A stretch of DNA of 64,000 nucleotides from Dehalobacter sp. CP (GCA_009910795.1 VMEE01000081.1:53321-117320), one strand, 5' to 3'. Positions 36,220-44,490 are shown, counted from the stretch's first letter. The notes: generated by a model from the letters alone, not told the origin. Made by a program: numbers and translations.

Positions 36220-36981
36220 GTGATCGAAGTTTATAGCGTTGAATCGGAACTAAAAACAGTTGAAACGGCAATGAATAAAGAAATGCAGTTTAATTCATCA
36301 ACGCTTGATGATCTGTTGAACCTGCCGATGAATAATCTGGAAAGGTATATGAGTCCGGCCTTGGTTTTGTCTGTAAGCTGCATGACCGGAAAAATCAGCA
36401 AAACGATTCTTTCCCTTGCAACCGTTTTTCAATATGTTTTCCTGGCGCATCATATTCATAAACTGATTACCGATGAGGATATGTCCGAGCATTCCAGGCA
36501 GTTTCCTGTACTGACAGGGGATTTTATGTTTGGACAAACCCTGAAGAAGGTATGTCAGGAAGATATATTCCCGTATGCCGGTCAGTTTGTCAAACTGATC
36601 AAGACGATCAATGAAGGCATCCTGATGCGCTGGCGGTATAAAAATAAGCGTATCCCTTTCCAGGAATATAACATGATCTTAGGCAATGAAAGAGCTTCTC
36701 TGACGGCGCTGGCTGTGAAACTCAGTGCTAAGCTTTCCGGGATTCCCCAAACTTATATCGATAAACTGGAGAACTTTGGGTACTGTATAGGGATGGCCTG
36801 GGCAGCTTCGGAAGAACCAGCCTGTGCTTCAATATTACAGGAAAATCTCAGTAAAGCAGAAGAGAACCTGGCTCAAATCCGCGATTATTTACCGATCAAG
36901 CCTTTGCAGGAATTAATGGAATTTCTATCCGCGGAAATCGAGCGGAACAAAAAAGCCGGTACAGGGGTCTTACAACAATAA
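36220..36981 (+). CDS. hepS: Heptaprenyl diphosphate synthase component I (HepS-like)
   Basis: The 253-residue protein aligns in outline with trans-prenyl synthases but lacks both DDxxD motifs; the equivalents read HHIHKLIT and ASEEPAC. The FPVLTGDFMFGQTL and KTINEGILMRWRY segments recall Bacillus HepS, the non-catalytic partner of HepT, which has a similar length (about 250 residues). The catalytic HepT is encoded at 38299, separated by tatC and tatA/B. Together they would set the chain length of the menaquinone side chain. GGAGGGG precedes the GTG. It has its own terminator. Confidence 0.75.
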   Translation: MIEVYSVESELKTVETAMNKEMQFNSSTLDDLLNLPMNNLERYMSPALVLSVSCMTGKISKTILSLATVFQYVFLAHHIHKLITDEDMSEHSRQFPVLTGDFMFGQTLKKVCQEDIFPYAGQFVKLIKTINEGILMRWRYKNKRIPFQEYNMILGNERASLTALAVKLSAKLSGIPQTYIDKLENFGYCIGMAWAASEEPACASILQENLSKAEENLAQIRDYLPIKPLQELMEFLSAEIERNKKAGTGVLQQ

Positions 36982-37003
36982 ATATCCTGCGTGAAGATCT
37001 TGG

Positions 37004-37062
37004 AGCTCTCAAGCCACTGAGAAACATTTCTACATATCAATCTCAGACCTGAGCTTTTTTTT
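37004..37062 (+). terminator. Terminator after hepS
   Basis: Nested stems GAGCTC/GAGCT and CTGAG/CTCAG, followed by eight T residues. Confidence 0.65.
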
Positions 37063-37106
37063 GTCTGACACGAATAAGAAACTTTCCTAGAACATAGAAA
37101 GTATAT

Positions 37107-37135
37107 TTGGTATTCTTTAAATATCGTGATAGAAT
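37107..37135 (+). promoter_or_regulatory. Sigma-A promoter of tatC
   Basis: TTGGTA (37107-37112), 17-bp spacer, TAGAAT (37130-37135). Confidence 0.6.
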
Positions 37136-37174
37136 AATTAATGGCTCGTATTTAGCTGATGGAGGAGCGAAATA

Positions 37175-37960
37175 GTGCAACGCAGAAAAAAAGGAAACTT
37201 AGAAATGAGCCTTGTGGGACATGTTAAAGAATTAAGAAAAGTACTTCTTATTTCTTTGTATGCGATTGCTATTGGAACGGTTATCGGCTATATTTTCAGC
37301 GACTATGTATACGGTTTTCTGGCAGAGCCTGTCACTGAGCTGGCTGGAGTAAGCTTTATTACCACAACCCCGATGGAGCCGATTATGGTAAAGCTGCAAA
37401 TATCGGTAGTAACCGGTATTATGATTGCCCTTCCGGTTGTGTTGTGGCAGATCTGGAGCTTTATACTTCCAGGTCTCAAAAAAAACGAACGTAAGTATCT
37501 TTACTATATCGTTGCGTCATCGTTTATTCTTTTTATTGCCGGCGCCGCTTTTGCCTACTATCTTGTTTTGCCGGTCTGTTTGAAGTTTCTGTTGCTTGCA
37601 GGAGGAGGAGCCGTAGATTCTACGCCTTTTGTGACCAAATCCTCTTATCTGAAATTTATTTTAACGTTTATGGGGACTTTCGGAGCAGTATTCCAACTGC
37701 CGGTTGTGCTGCTTTTCCTGATGAGAACCGGACATCTGTCTCCAAAAACGCTTGCCAAATTTCGCAAATGGGCTTTCTTTGCCATTGTTATACTTACCGT
37801 AGTCATATCCCCGACGCCGGATCCCTTAACTCAGCTGCTGATGGCAGGCCCAATATACATGCTTTATGAACTAAGTATATGGCTGGGCTATCTCATTACG
37901 AGAAAGAAAAAAGAACTTCAGCCTTCCGAAGCCGAAGAGGGAGGGGGACAGAACCAATGA
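37175..37960 (+). CDS. tatC: Twin-arginine translocase subunit TatC
   Basis: The 261-residue six-helix protein binds Tat signal peptides. The N-terminal EMSLVGHVKELRKVL, the TTPMEPIMVKLQISV loop with its conserved Glu, and VVISPTPDPLTQLLM are family features. GTG 37175 follows GGAGGAGCG. The stop overlaps the ATG of the next Tat gene. Export of folded cofactor enzymes is expected; in this kind of organism many respiratory oxidoreductases carry twin-arginine signals. Confidence 0.95.
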   Translation: MQRRKKGNLEMSLVGHVKELRKVLLISLYAIAIGTVIGYIFSDYVYGFLAEPVTELAGVSFITTTPMEPIMVKLQISVVTGIMIALPVVLWQIWSFILPGLKKNERKYLYYIVASSFILFIAGAAFAYYLVLPVCLKFLLLAGGGAVDSTPFVTKSSYLKFILTFMGTFGAVFQLPVVLLFLMRTGHLSPKTLAKFRKWAFFAIVILTVVISPTPDPLTQLLMAGPIYMLYELSIWLGYLITRKKKELQPSEAEEGGGQNQ

Positions 37961-38295
37961 GTATGACTGAAATTGCGCTGATATTGGTCATCGCTGTCAT
38001 TCTATTTGGTCCGGATGATTTGCCCGTTGTGGCGAGGACTTTGGGCAAAATGATTTTTAAGGTACGAAAATTCACCGATGAAGTCACCAGAGAATTTAAG
38101 AGTACACTTAGTGCTCCCAACGGTCTAATTGAAAATGCTTTTAAAGACCATCCTCCTAAAGACCATCCTCCTGAAGATAAAACGGCTGAGTCTAAAAAAA
38201 TAGCGGAAGAGGAAGAGCTTCTTTCCTATCAGGAAATTGAGGAATCGTCTCCCGATAAACTAGTGAATCAGAAAGACATGCAAGCGGGTGAATAA
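37957..38295 (+). CDS. tatA: Sec-independent translocase TatA/TatB-like subunit
   Basis: The 112-residue protein has one N-terminal membrane helix (TEIALILVIAVILFGP), the FGP hinge, an amphipathic helix (LPVVARTLGKMIFKVRKF) and an acidic, disordered tail with a short repeat DHPPKDHPPED. The longer length and Glu-rich tail are TatB-like, but the family names overlap in Firmicutes. ATG 37957 overlaps the tatC stop (ATGA), so it is translationally coupled; the AT-frame upstream is inside tatC. Confidence 0.88.
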   Translation: MSMTEIALILVIAVILFGPDDLPVVARTLGKMIFKVRKFTDEVTREFKSTLSAPNGLIENAFKDHPPKDHPPEDKTAESKKIAEEEELLSYQEIEESSPDKLVNQKDMQAGE

Positions 38296-38298
38296 TAG

Positions 38299-39267
38299 TT
38301 GAAACGTCAGAAATTATTTAGAGAAATCAATGCAGATCTGAAAAAAGTAGAAAAGGAACTTGATAAATTTCTCAATGTCGATAATCCTATGTTTTCGCAA
38401 ACTTGTCTTTACCTTCTGCAAGCTGGCGGAAAAAGGTTACGTCCGAGTTTTACGCTTCTTGTCGGGAAATTTTTTGACTACCGGTTTGAGAAGCTTCTTC
38501 CTGTTACAATGGCCCTCGAACTTATACATATGGCAACATTGATTCACGACGATGTCGTTGATGCATCCCTTACCCGCCGAGGACGTCCAACCCTGACCGC
38601 AGGCTGGGGAAATACCGTATCGATGGCAACAGGGGACTATCTGCTTGCGAAGGCCCTGGAACTGATTGTGAAGATTGATAATCCCGCGGTATCCAGCATC
38701 TTGGCTGATGTCTGTATTGAGATGTGTCAGGGGGAAATTCAGCAAATTAAGTCTTCCTATGATACAACGCAAACCTTGAAACAGTATCTCTACCGTATTC
38801 AGCGAAAAACAGCGCTACTGATCGGCTTATGCTGCAAATTAGGCGCCAAAGTATCCAATGCCAGTCCGAGACAGATATGGCTAATGAGCAAGTACGGTAA
38901 TTACCTCGGTCTTGCGTTTCAAATTGTCGATGATATCCTTGATATAACGGCAAACCCCAAAGAACTGGGAAAACCGGTCGGGGGAGACATCCGCCAGGGG
39001 ATCATTACCCTGCCGATGATTTTTGCATTGAAGGATTCGCCGCAGAAAGAAAGATTAAAGGAACTTTTGGGGCAGAAGACGAAAACAGATGCCGAAGTAG
39101 CCGAGGCAATCCAGCTGATCATCCAGGCAGGTGGAATCGATAAATCAAGAAAAATTGTTGAGCAGTATATCGACAAAGCCAAAGCAAACCTTCAGGAACT
39201 TCCCGATGTTCCGGCCAAGGATGCTTTAATCGAGTTGGCTAATTACATGGGTGAGAGAAGCTACTAA
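38299..39267 (+). CDS. hepT: Polyprenyl diphosphate synthase, HepT type
   Basis: The 322-residue catalytic subunit elongates farnesyl diphosphate with IPP. Both aspartate-rich motifs are present: HDDVVDASLTRRG near residue 83 and IVDDILDI near residue 214. The GGKRLRPSF and GDYLLAKAL motifs are also conserved. The start is a TTG three bases after the tatA/B stop. With the HepS-like gene at 36220 it would form the two-component heptaprenyl synthase used for menaquinone. Terminators follow. Confidence 0.92.
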   Translation: MKRQKLFREINADLKKVEKELDKFLNVDNPMFSQTCLYLLQAGGKRLRPSFTLLVGKFFDYRFEKLLPVTMALELIHMATLIHDDVVDASLTRRGRPTLTAGWGNTVSMATGDYLLAKALELIVKIDNPAVSSILADVCIEMCQGEIQQIKSSYDTTQTLKQYLYRIQRKTALLIGLCCKLGAKVSNASPRQIWLMSKYGNYLGLAFQIVDDILDITANPKELGKPVGGDIRQGIITLPMIFALKDSPQKERLKELLGQKTKTDAEVAEAIQLIIQAGGIDKSRKIVEQYIDKAKANLQELPDVPAKDALIELANYMGERSY

Positions 39268-39373
39268 GGTACGAAGTTGTGAAAAATCTACTCACCTTCA
39301 GATAATAATTTTAGGGCTCACAAGGTACTTAAAAAATATTAAAATGAATTTTATTAATATAATTGATAGAGAC

Positions 39374-39409
39374 GCTGCAAAACGAAGAAGTTACTGCAGC
39401 TCTTTTTTT
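39374..39409 (+). terminator. Terminator after hepT
   Basis: GCTGCA (39374-39379) and TGCAGC (39395-39400), then TCTTTTTTTT. Confidence 0.65.
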
Positions 39410-39427
39410 TTGCTTCAAATTACATTA

Positions 39428-39459
39428 AGAGCCGCCGCAGCGGCTTTTGCTATTTTTTC
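39428..39459 (+). terminator. Second hairpin terminator after hepT
   Basis: GCCGC-CGCA-GCGGC followed by TTTTGCTATTTTTT, 30 bases after the first terminator. Confidence 0.55.
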
Positions 39460-39477
39460 AAGAGATACAAACACCCA

Positions 39478-39506
39478 TTGATATGGAAAAAAATAGTATA
39501 TTATAC
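39478..39506 (+). promoter_or_regulatory. Candidate promoter of the SDH-protease gene
   Basis: TTGATA, 17-bp spacer, TTATAC; alternative -10 boxes TATATT/TATTAT overlap. Confidence 0.4.
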
Positions 39507-39536
39507 ATGAATTACTAAGTGAGGAGCTGTGTATTT

Positions 39537-40328
39537 TTGAATGACCAAAGAAGGAAAGTGTTACTGGAAGAAATAGAAAAGATACGGCATTCCAAAGTTA
39601 TTGTCTATTTTTCTTATACACCTCTCGACGATGGAATCCTGGTTCCGTTGTATCAGGAATTGAATAAAATTGGAAGGACTCGAAAAATTGACCTTTTCTT
39701 GCACAGCTATGGCGGTGCGGTTGACACACCCTATAAGGTTGTCATGCTGATCAGGGAATTTTGTGAAGAGTTTTCGGTCATCGTTCCTTTTTCAGCAAAA
39801 TCAGCAGCTTCAATGATTGTTCTGGGAGCGGATGAAGTTGTGATGGGTCCAATATCCGAGCTGGGACCGATAGACCCGCTGGTCAAGCATCCGTTGTATA
39901 AGGATTTCTGGATACCGGTGCAGGCCCTGCGCTGCTGCTTCGAATATATTGAAGAACTCATCGAAAACAACTCGAATACGGAGGTCTCTGAGATCATCGT
40001 CAATTCGGTTTTGAATAAACTTGATCCGTGGCTGATTGGGGATTATGAGAAAGCCTTAAAGGCTTCCAGACAATATGCCGAATCCCTGCTTTCCAAATAT
40101 ATGCTGAAAAATGATAAGGAAAAGGTGAAAGCGGTCACGCAAAACCTTACAAACGGTTATTTTTCGCACGGTTATCCGATAGGCCGGGCCGAAGCCAAAG
40201 AGATGGGCATTTGCGTAACTGAGGCTACAGGAGAACTGTGGGAATTAATCTGGGAATTATATCTTGTCTATCAAGCCATGTTTTCTGGCGAAAATGCTTG
40301 TAATTTTTCTCTTTCTACGATAGGATGA
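39537..40328 (+). CDS. SDH-type ClpP-fold serine protease
   Basis: The 263-residue protein belongs to the serine dehydrogenase proteinase (PF01972) group of the ClpP/crotonase fold. FLHSYGGAVDTPYKVV forms the oxyanion region, and SAKSAASMIVLGADEVVMGPISELGPIDP contains the nucleophilic serine in the position used by SppA-like enzymes. No transmembrane helix or signal peptide is seen. TTG 39537 has AGTGAGGAG upstream and matches the family start; GTG 39519 overlaps that site. Substrate unknown; a second Tat gene follows at a 70-base distance. Confidence 0.8.
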   Translation: MNDQRRKVLLEEIEKIRHSKVIVYFSYTPLDDGILVPLYQELNKIGRTRKIDLFLHSYGGAVDTPYKVVMLIREFCEEFSVIVPFSAKSAASMIVLGADEVVMGPISELGPIDPLVKHPLYKDFWIPVQALRCCFEYIEELIENNSNTEVSEIIVNSVLNKLDPWLIGDYEKALKASRQYAESLLSKYMLKNDKEKVKAVTQNLTNGYFSHGYPIGRAEAKEMGICVTEATGELWELIWELYLVYQAMFSGENACNFSLSTIG

Positions 40329-40343
40329 TGTAGGGTAAAGAAA

Positions 40344-40372
40344 TTGGTTTTTTGTAGAGTTCATGATATAGT
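40344..40372 (+). promoter_or_regulatory. Promoter of the second tatA
   Basis: TTGGTT (40344-40349), 17-bp spacer and TGATATAGT, an extended -10 ending at 40372. Confidence 0.65.
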
Positions 40373-40396
40373 AATATGAAAAGGAGGGTGACAGAA

Positions 40397-40600
40397 GTGC
40401 AACCTATTTTTGGAATGATTGCTCCCATGACATTAGTCATCGTTTTAGTCGTTGTGTTGATCATTTTTGGCCCAGGGAAACTTCCTGAATTGGGTAAAGC
40501 TATGGGCAAAGGCATTAAAGAGTTTAAGTCTGCGACCGATGATCTAGAAGACAGCGTCAAAGGAACCAAGGATTCGTCTGAAGAGAAGAAAGAAGTATAA
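40397..40600 (+). CDS. tatA: Sec-independent translocase subunit TatA (second copy)
   Basis: The 67-residue protein is a minimal TatA: one membrane helix ([16 protein letters not shown]), the [18 protein letters not shown] amphipathic helix, and a short acidic tail. GTG 40397 follows a strong AGGAGGGTGA; earlier codons would not leave room for it. It has its own promoter, separate from tatC-tatA/B, so pore component supply may be set independently. Confidence 0.9.
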   Translation: MQPIFGMIAPMTLVIVLVVVLIIFGPGKLPELGKAMGKGIKEFKSATDDLEDSVKGTKDSSEEKKEV

Positions 40601-40640
40601 GAGTCCATCGAACCATCATATGATCCATATAGAAATGTTT

Positions 40641-40686
40641 AGGACGTTACCGCGTTGCTATAACTGGCAAGGAGCGGCAACGTCCT
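40641..40686. terminator. Bidirectional hairpin with GGCAAGGAGCGG loop motif
   Basis: AGGACGTTACCGC (40641-40653) pairs with GCGGCAACGTCCT (40674-40686) apart from one A-C mismatch. It lies between the convergent tatA and CBS genes. TGGCAAGGAGCGG at 40665-40677 also occurs at 57959 and, nearly, in repeat copy A. Confidence 0.6.
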
Positions 40687-40702
40687 TAAATTATTTCCTG
40701 GT

Positions 40703-41128
40703 TTATATGATTCTAAGATTATTTTCATTTAGTAGTTTCGCACAATATTCGATAATTTCGCGGCGTCGGACGATCCCGATAAAAATTCCCTGATCGTCAA
40801 TCACGGGAACAAAATTTTGCTGGATCGCCCTGGAAATAAGATCATTGATCTGTGCATTGATCGAAACGGCTGCATTCTGGGTGCGTTGTTCAATTTCATC
40901 GAGGTGTATTTTTTCCGTGTTGCTGAACGTCAGATCAGGGGTGTTTTTCAGCTTCCAAAGGAGGTCGCCCTCCGTTACAGTTCCCGCGTAATGCCCTTTG
41001 GAATCCACCAGAGGGATTGCTGCATATCCGTGGTACTCCATACGTTCAAGCGCCTGACGCATCGTAGCATTTTTTTTAAGAAAGATGACATCTTTTTTCG
41101 GGATAAGAAAAAATGCAATATTTTTCAT
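40703..41128 (-). CDS. CBS-domain pair protein
   Basis: The 141-residue protein contains two CBS motifs (TMRQALERMEYHGYAAIPLVD and NFVPVIDDQGIFIGIVRRREII) that form one adenosyl-nucleotide-binding Bateman module. No other domain is attached, so it probably senses ATP/AMP or a cyclic nucleotide and acts on a partner. AGAGG precedes the ATG. It is transcribed alone on the minus strand. Confidence 0.85.
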   Translation of the reverse strand: MKNIAFFLIPKKDVIFLKKNATMRQALERMEYHGYAAIPLVDSKGHYAGTVTEGDLLWKLKNTPDLTFSNTEKIHLDEIEQRTQNAAVSINAQINDLISRAIQQNFVPVIDDQGIFIGIVRRREIIEYCAKLLNENNLRII

Positions 41129-41250
41129 AGCAGAACCTCTGACACTTTTATTATGATGACTGTTTATTTGAATTATTCCATAGAAACTATGGAATTCCTT
41201 CCCGGTTTCAAAAGCTTTTTGACGGTAGATTAAGTATCGCGGTTAGGGGA

Positions 41251-41309
41251 ACAAAGGGACGTATTATTTATCCCCAATCAAAAAGGGGGACAAAAGATAC
41301 GTCCTTTGT
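41251..41309. repeat. AAAGGGACG hairpin repeat, copy 1
   Basis: ACAAAGGGACGTAT (41251-41264) pairs with ATACGTCCTTTGT (41297-41309). An inner ATCCCC pairs with GGGGGA. The same layout occurs at 54952-55009. It lies downstream of the minus-strand CCC mini-protein gene at 41338 and may end its transcript. Confidence 0.6.
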
Positions 41310-41337
41310 CCCTCGTTTATTAGTTTTGCCAATTTTT

Positions 41338-41475
41338 TTAGAAGATTACACCCAGAGCAATAAGGATAAGAATCGCAATCGCGATAATACCGACACCTAC
41401 ACCGCCATATACCGGAGCCATTGGGGCAACCGGAGCCACCGGAGCAGTTCTGCAGCAGCATCCATAACCGTACAT
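41338..41475 (-). CDS. YjcZ-like Cys-rich tail-anchored mini-protein 1 (45 aa)
   Basis: An AGAGGTG site precedes ATG 41475, and the frame ends at 41338. The product starts MYGYGCCCRT, has a proline-alanine repeat (APVAPVAPMAPVYGG) and finishes in a hydrophobic helix ending at LGVIF. Glycine/cysteine head plus C-terminal membrane helix recalls the YjcZ family of small sporulation-associated proteins. The neighbouring 46-residue gene has the same head-tail plan. Confidence 0.6.
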   Translation of the reverse strand: MYGYGCCCRTAPVAPVAPMAPVYGGVGVGIIAIAILILIALGVIF

Positions 41476-41524
41476 CTATTATCACCTCTTTTACAGTCAG
41501 ATCAAATGATAAGATTTTAGATCC

Positions 41525-41665
41525 TTAGAACAAAATACCCATCGCAATCAAGAGCAGAATAATTACTGTTACAATAGCAATTCCGCAAAAATTAGGCGTA
41601 CAGCAACAACCACCAACTGCGCCTTCTGTAACAACACCACCGGCAACTGCACCTTCGTAAGCCAT
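41525..41665 (-). CDS. YjcZ-like Cys-rich tail-anchored mini-protein 2 (46 aa)
   Basis: GGGGGGTG precedes ATG 41665. The protein has repeats of G-A-V (MAYEGAVAGGVVTEGAVGG), a CCC triad, a further cysteine in NFCG, and a C-terminal helix (TVIILLLIAMGILF). It is a paralogue in plan to the 45-residue gene 50 bases downstream, and the two are probably co-transcribed. The family role in spores is inferred by resemblance. Confidence 0.6.
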   Translation of the reverse strand: MAYEGAVAGGVVTEGAVGGCCCTPNFCGIAIVTVIILLLIAMGILF

Positions 41666-41780
41666 AATTACAAGACACCCCCCTGTATAATTGGTATGAA
41701 TTGGTACTCGATGCAATATATGTAAAGGTACATGCAATGGTGTATTTTCTGATGGTCAAAAATAATCAAATAAAATAATA

Positions 41781-41804
41781 GAAGCTCCCGCGTCCGGGAG
41801 CTTC
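41781..41804 (-). terminator. Terminator of queH
   Basis: GAAGCTCCCG and CGGGAGCTTC form a perfect 10-bp stem with a four-base loop. On the minus strand it is followed by TATTATTTTATTTG. Confidence 0.8.
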
Positions 41805-41954
41805 TTGCGCAAAGTCCAAAGATAACTGCGGCTAGATTTTATACCTAGACATCAATTATCTAGAGACTCTTCAATAAAAAATTAACATGGAAAAGCCTCA
41901 AAGTCAACGATTATAAACAAAAATCTAGTAGTTAAGTTTTGGTTATTTTATTAT

Positions 41955-42491
41955 TCAACGAACGGAATAAACACAGCCGCAATATTTTTGCCGGTAGAAA
42001 TTTTGGGACCGGGCGATCTCCATCGTCTTTTTATAGCCATCCAGTTTCTTAAAATCCCTGGCCAGGAATCTGAGGCAGTTTCCATCAGCAATCTTTTGAC
42101 CTATCTCCAGAATGCGTTGGCTGCTTTTATGAGGGCTGATGGTTAGCGTGGTTGTAAAGATGCTGATATCGTTTCTCAAAGCATACGCGGCCGTTTTTTG
42201 AAGTCTCAGAGCAAAACAACGATCACAGCGGATTCCTTTCTCTGGTTGATTCTCCAAACCTTTCACATGTGCCAGCCACTGTTGGGGGTCATAAGGATCC
42301 TCGATAAAAGATATGTTTTGGGCAGCGGCATATTTTTGCAGTTCACTGCTCCGGAGCACGTATTCTTCCTCCGGATGAATGTTAGGATTGCAATAGTAGA
42401 TGACCGGAGTAAAATCCGCAGAAAGCTGCTCCAGGACATAACCTGCACAGGTGGCGCAGCAGGCATGAATTAAGATTTTTTCTTTGGCCAT
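41955..42491 (-). CDS. queH: Epoxyqueuosine reductase QueH
   Basis: The 178-residue protein belongs to the DUF208/QueH family, which reduces epoxyqueuosine in tRNA in place of the cobalamin enzyme QueG. The cluster cysteines are visible in HACCATC at the N-terminus, CDRC in the middle and YCGCV at the end. GGGAGG precedes ATG 42491. The gene appears to be single and is followed by a strong terminator. Confidence 0.9.
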   Translation of the reverse strand: MAKEKILIHACCATCAGYVLEQLSADFTPVIYYCNPNIHPEEEYVLRSSELQKYAAAQNISFIEDPYDPQQWLAHVKGLENQPEKGIRCDRCFALRLQKTAAYALRNDISIFTTTLTISPHKSSQRILEIGQKIADGNCLRFLARDFKKLDGYKKTMEIARSQNFYRQKYCGCVYSVR

Positions 42492-42634
42492 CGTTTCAAC
42501 CTCCCAATCGTGACGCTAAAACGTATCCCTAGGGGAATAAGTCTTGCTGGCAAAATTATAGGCCTGATGCAGCCTGAATGCAAGATGGGAAAGTTGTTCA
42601 AAATAACTAAAGGACAATGAAGGAGGTAGATTTG

Positions 42635-43270
42635 ATGAACAAAAATGCAATGAACCGGAATGTAATCATTCCTGTTTTAGGGTTGTTGTTTTTGTTGTGT
42701 GGCCCTGGACAAATTTTTGCCCAATCGACCCAGTATAGCGTTCAGGCCGGAGACAGTATGTGGAAAATTGCAGTACGGTATGAAATTGGATTAAGCGAAT
42801 TAGCCCAGGCCAACCCGCAAATCCAAAATCTGAGACTGATCTACCCTGGACAGAAGGTTATGATCCCGAATATTGACAGCATTAAAGCCCTGGAGACGGA
42901 AGTAATCCGGCTTGTCAATGTTGAACGGGCTAAAAAAGGATTGCAGCAACTGAAACAGAACTGGGAATTATGCAGGGTCGCAAGATACAAATCACAGGAT
43001 ATGATCAACAAAGGATACTTTGCCCACGAGTCTCCGACCTACGGGTCTCCTTTTAAAATGATGGAGTCTTTTGGCATCAGATTTTCAGCTGCGGCGGAGA
43101 ATATCGCTTATGGTCAGCAAACGCCGCAGGAAGTTATGAACAGCTGGATGAATTCTGCCGGCCATCGCAGTAATATCCTAAGCCCGTCCTATCTGGAAAT
43201 AGGTGTTGGAGCTGCAAAGGATAGTGAAGGTAATATTCACTGGACCCAAATGTTTATAAAGCCGCTGTAA
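42635..43270 (+). CDS. Secreted LysM-CAP domain protein
   Basis: The 211-residue precursor has a signal peptide (NVIIPVLGLLFLLCGPGQIFA), one LysM domain (YSVQAGDSMWKIAVRY through YPGQKVMIP) that binds peptidoglycan, and a CAP/SCP domain (VIRLVNVERAKKGLQQLKQ, HESPTYGSPF, GHRSNILSPSYLEIGVG). The layout resembles YkwD/SafA-type wall or spore proteins. ATG 42635 is preceded by AAGGAGG; the earlier ATG 42617 overlaps that site. Its exact role in the envelope is unknown. Confidence 0.88.
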   Translation: MNKNAMNRNVIIPVLGLLFLLCGPGQIFAQSTQYSVQAGDSMWKIAVRYEIGLSELAQANPQIQNLRLIYPGQKVMIPNIDSIKALETEVIRLVNVERAKKGLQQLKQNWELCRVARYKSQDMINKGYFAHESPTYGSPFKMMESFGIRFSAAAENIAYGQQTPQEVMNSWMNSAGHRSNILSPSYLEIGVGAAKDSEGNIHWTQMFIKPL

Positions 43271-43425
43271 TACATTGTCGGATATGTACTTTCTAAAAAA
43301 TGCGGACACGGTAGCCTTTAATAAAATGCTGGTTCATCGTTTAGGACTGTGATAGACTAGTACTGTTGTTAGTCCCAGTCACATATCCGGTGACAAGGGA
43401 CGATATTCAGCTGAAGGATGATTTG

Positions 43426-44490
43426 ATGACAGTGCAGGGAATTACCGCGGAAAAAAATGATAATCGGATCATTTGGCTGGATGTGATGAAAGGAATCGGA
43501 ATACTGAGCGTCGTCTGGGGACACGCCGGCCATCCGTATTCTTTTCTGATGTTCTTCTTTCATATGCCTTTGTTTTTCTTTATCAGCGGCTATCTGTATC
43601 GATCTGCGGGGGCTGGGACACCGTTGCAATATCTCGTCCGGCGGTCAAAACAGCTCCTGGTTCCTTATGTATTCTATATCGTTCTGATTACGGTATTCCT
43701 GGCCGTTTTAAGTGCGCTTAAAGGCCAATCGGCCGATATCAACTGGACAGCCTTGGTTCTGGGCGGAAGCAAGCTGGAAGGCGCTTACGGAACCTTCTGG
43801 TTTGTGACCTGCTTATTCTTTGTCCAGATATTTTTTGACTTCGTCATCCGGAAGATTCGTCCAAGGTGGCTTGTCGTGCTGGTGATCGCAGCATGTTTTG
43901 TTTTTGCCTTCTGGGAATCACGTTTTCACCAGGATATCTTTGTTCTCTGGAACATGGATGTGGCGCTTTTCGGAATTGTTTTTTATGCTCTGGGCTTCCT
44001 TTTTAAACAAAAAAAGTGGCTGGAGAATCCCCAGCAGAGCAGAATCATTCTTTTGTTATCAGCAGTCTTCCTTGTCTTATTCTTTTATGCCTATTTCCAG
44101 GATTACCTGAGGTTTGGGCTGGACTTTAAGCACCGTCAATATTATTTTTTCGGTACGAACATCCTTGTGCCGATGGCTGCCGTATTGCTGATCTCCGGCC
44201 TAAGCAGGATGCTCGCCAATTGGACGTTTTGCAAAAAGGTATTCAGTTCCCTGGGCCAAAGTTCGATGGCGATCATGTTTCTTCATTTGTTTGTGAATTC
44301 AGTGATAGGCGGTTTTATTACGATGAGTCCTTGGCGTTTTCTTATTATCGGAATATTATTCCCTTGGCTGTGGTTTGAATTTGCTTCGCGGATACCTGGT
44401 CTGCGGTTTCTGGCCTTGGGAATAAACCCTAAAAGACCAGCCATTGATATTGGTACTGGAACCTCGGGCAGATCGGATAGAGGCATCTGA
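43426..44490 (+). CDS. Membrane acyltransferase (acyltransferase 3 family)
   Basis: The 354-residue protein has about ten transmembrane helices. The first motif RIIWLDVMKGIGILSVVWGH contains the catalytic-type histidine, and FFFHMPLFFFISGYLY follows. It belongs to the OafA/fucose 4-O-acetylase group that O-acylates surface sugars or lipids. ATG 43426 has GAAGGA upstream; ATG-type starts further up have none. No polysaccharide genes are adjacent, so the acceptor is unknown. Confidence 0.82.
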   Translation: MTVQGITAEKNDNRIIWLDVMKGIGILSVVWGHAGHPYSFLMFFFHMPLFFFISGYLYRSAGAGTPLQYLVRRSKQLLVPYVFYIVLITVFLAVLSALKGQSADINWTALVLGGSKLEGAYGTFWFVTCLFFVQIFFDFVIRKIRPRWLVVLVIAACFVFAFWESRFHQDIFVLWNMDVALFGIVFYALGFLFKQKKWLENPQQSRIILLLSAVFLVLFFYAYFQDYLRFGLDFKHRQYYFFGTNILVPMAAVLLISGLSRMLANWTFCKKVFSSLGQSSMAIMFLHLFVNSVIGGFITMSPWRFLIIGILFPWLWFEFASRIPGLRFLALGINPKRPAIDIGTGTSGRSDRGI

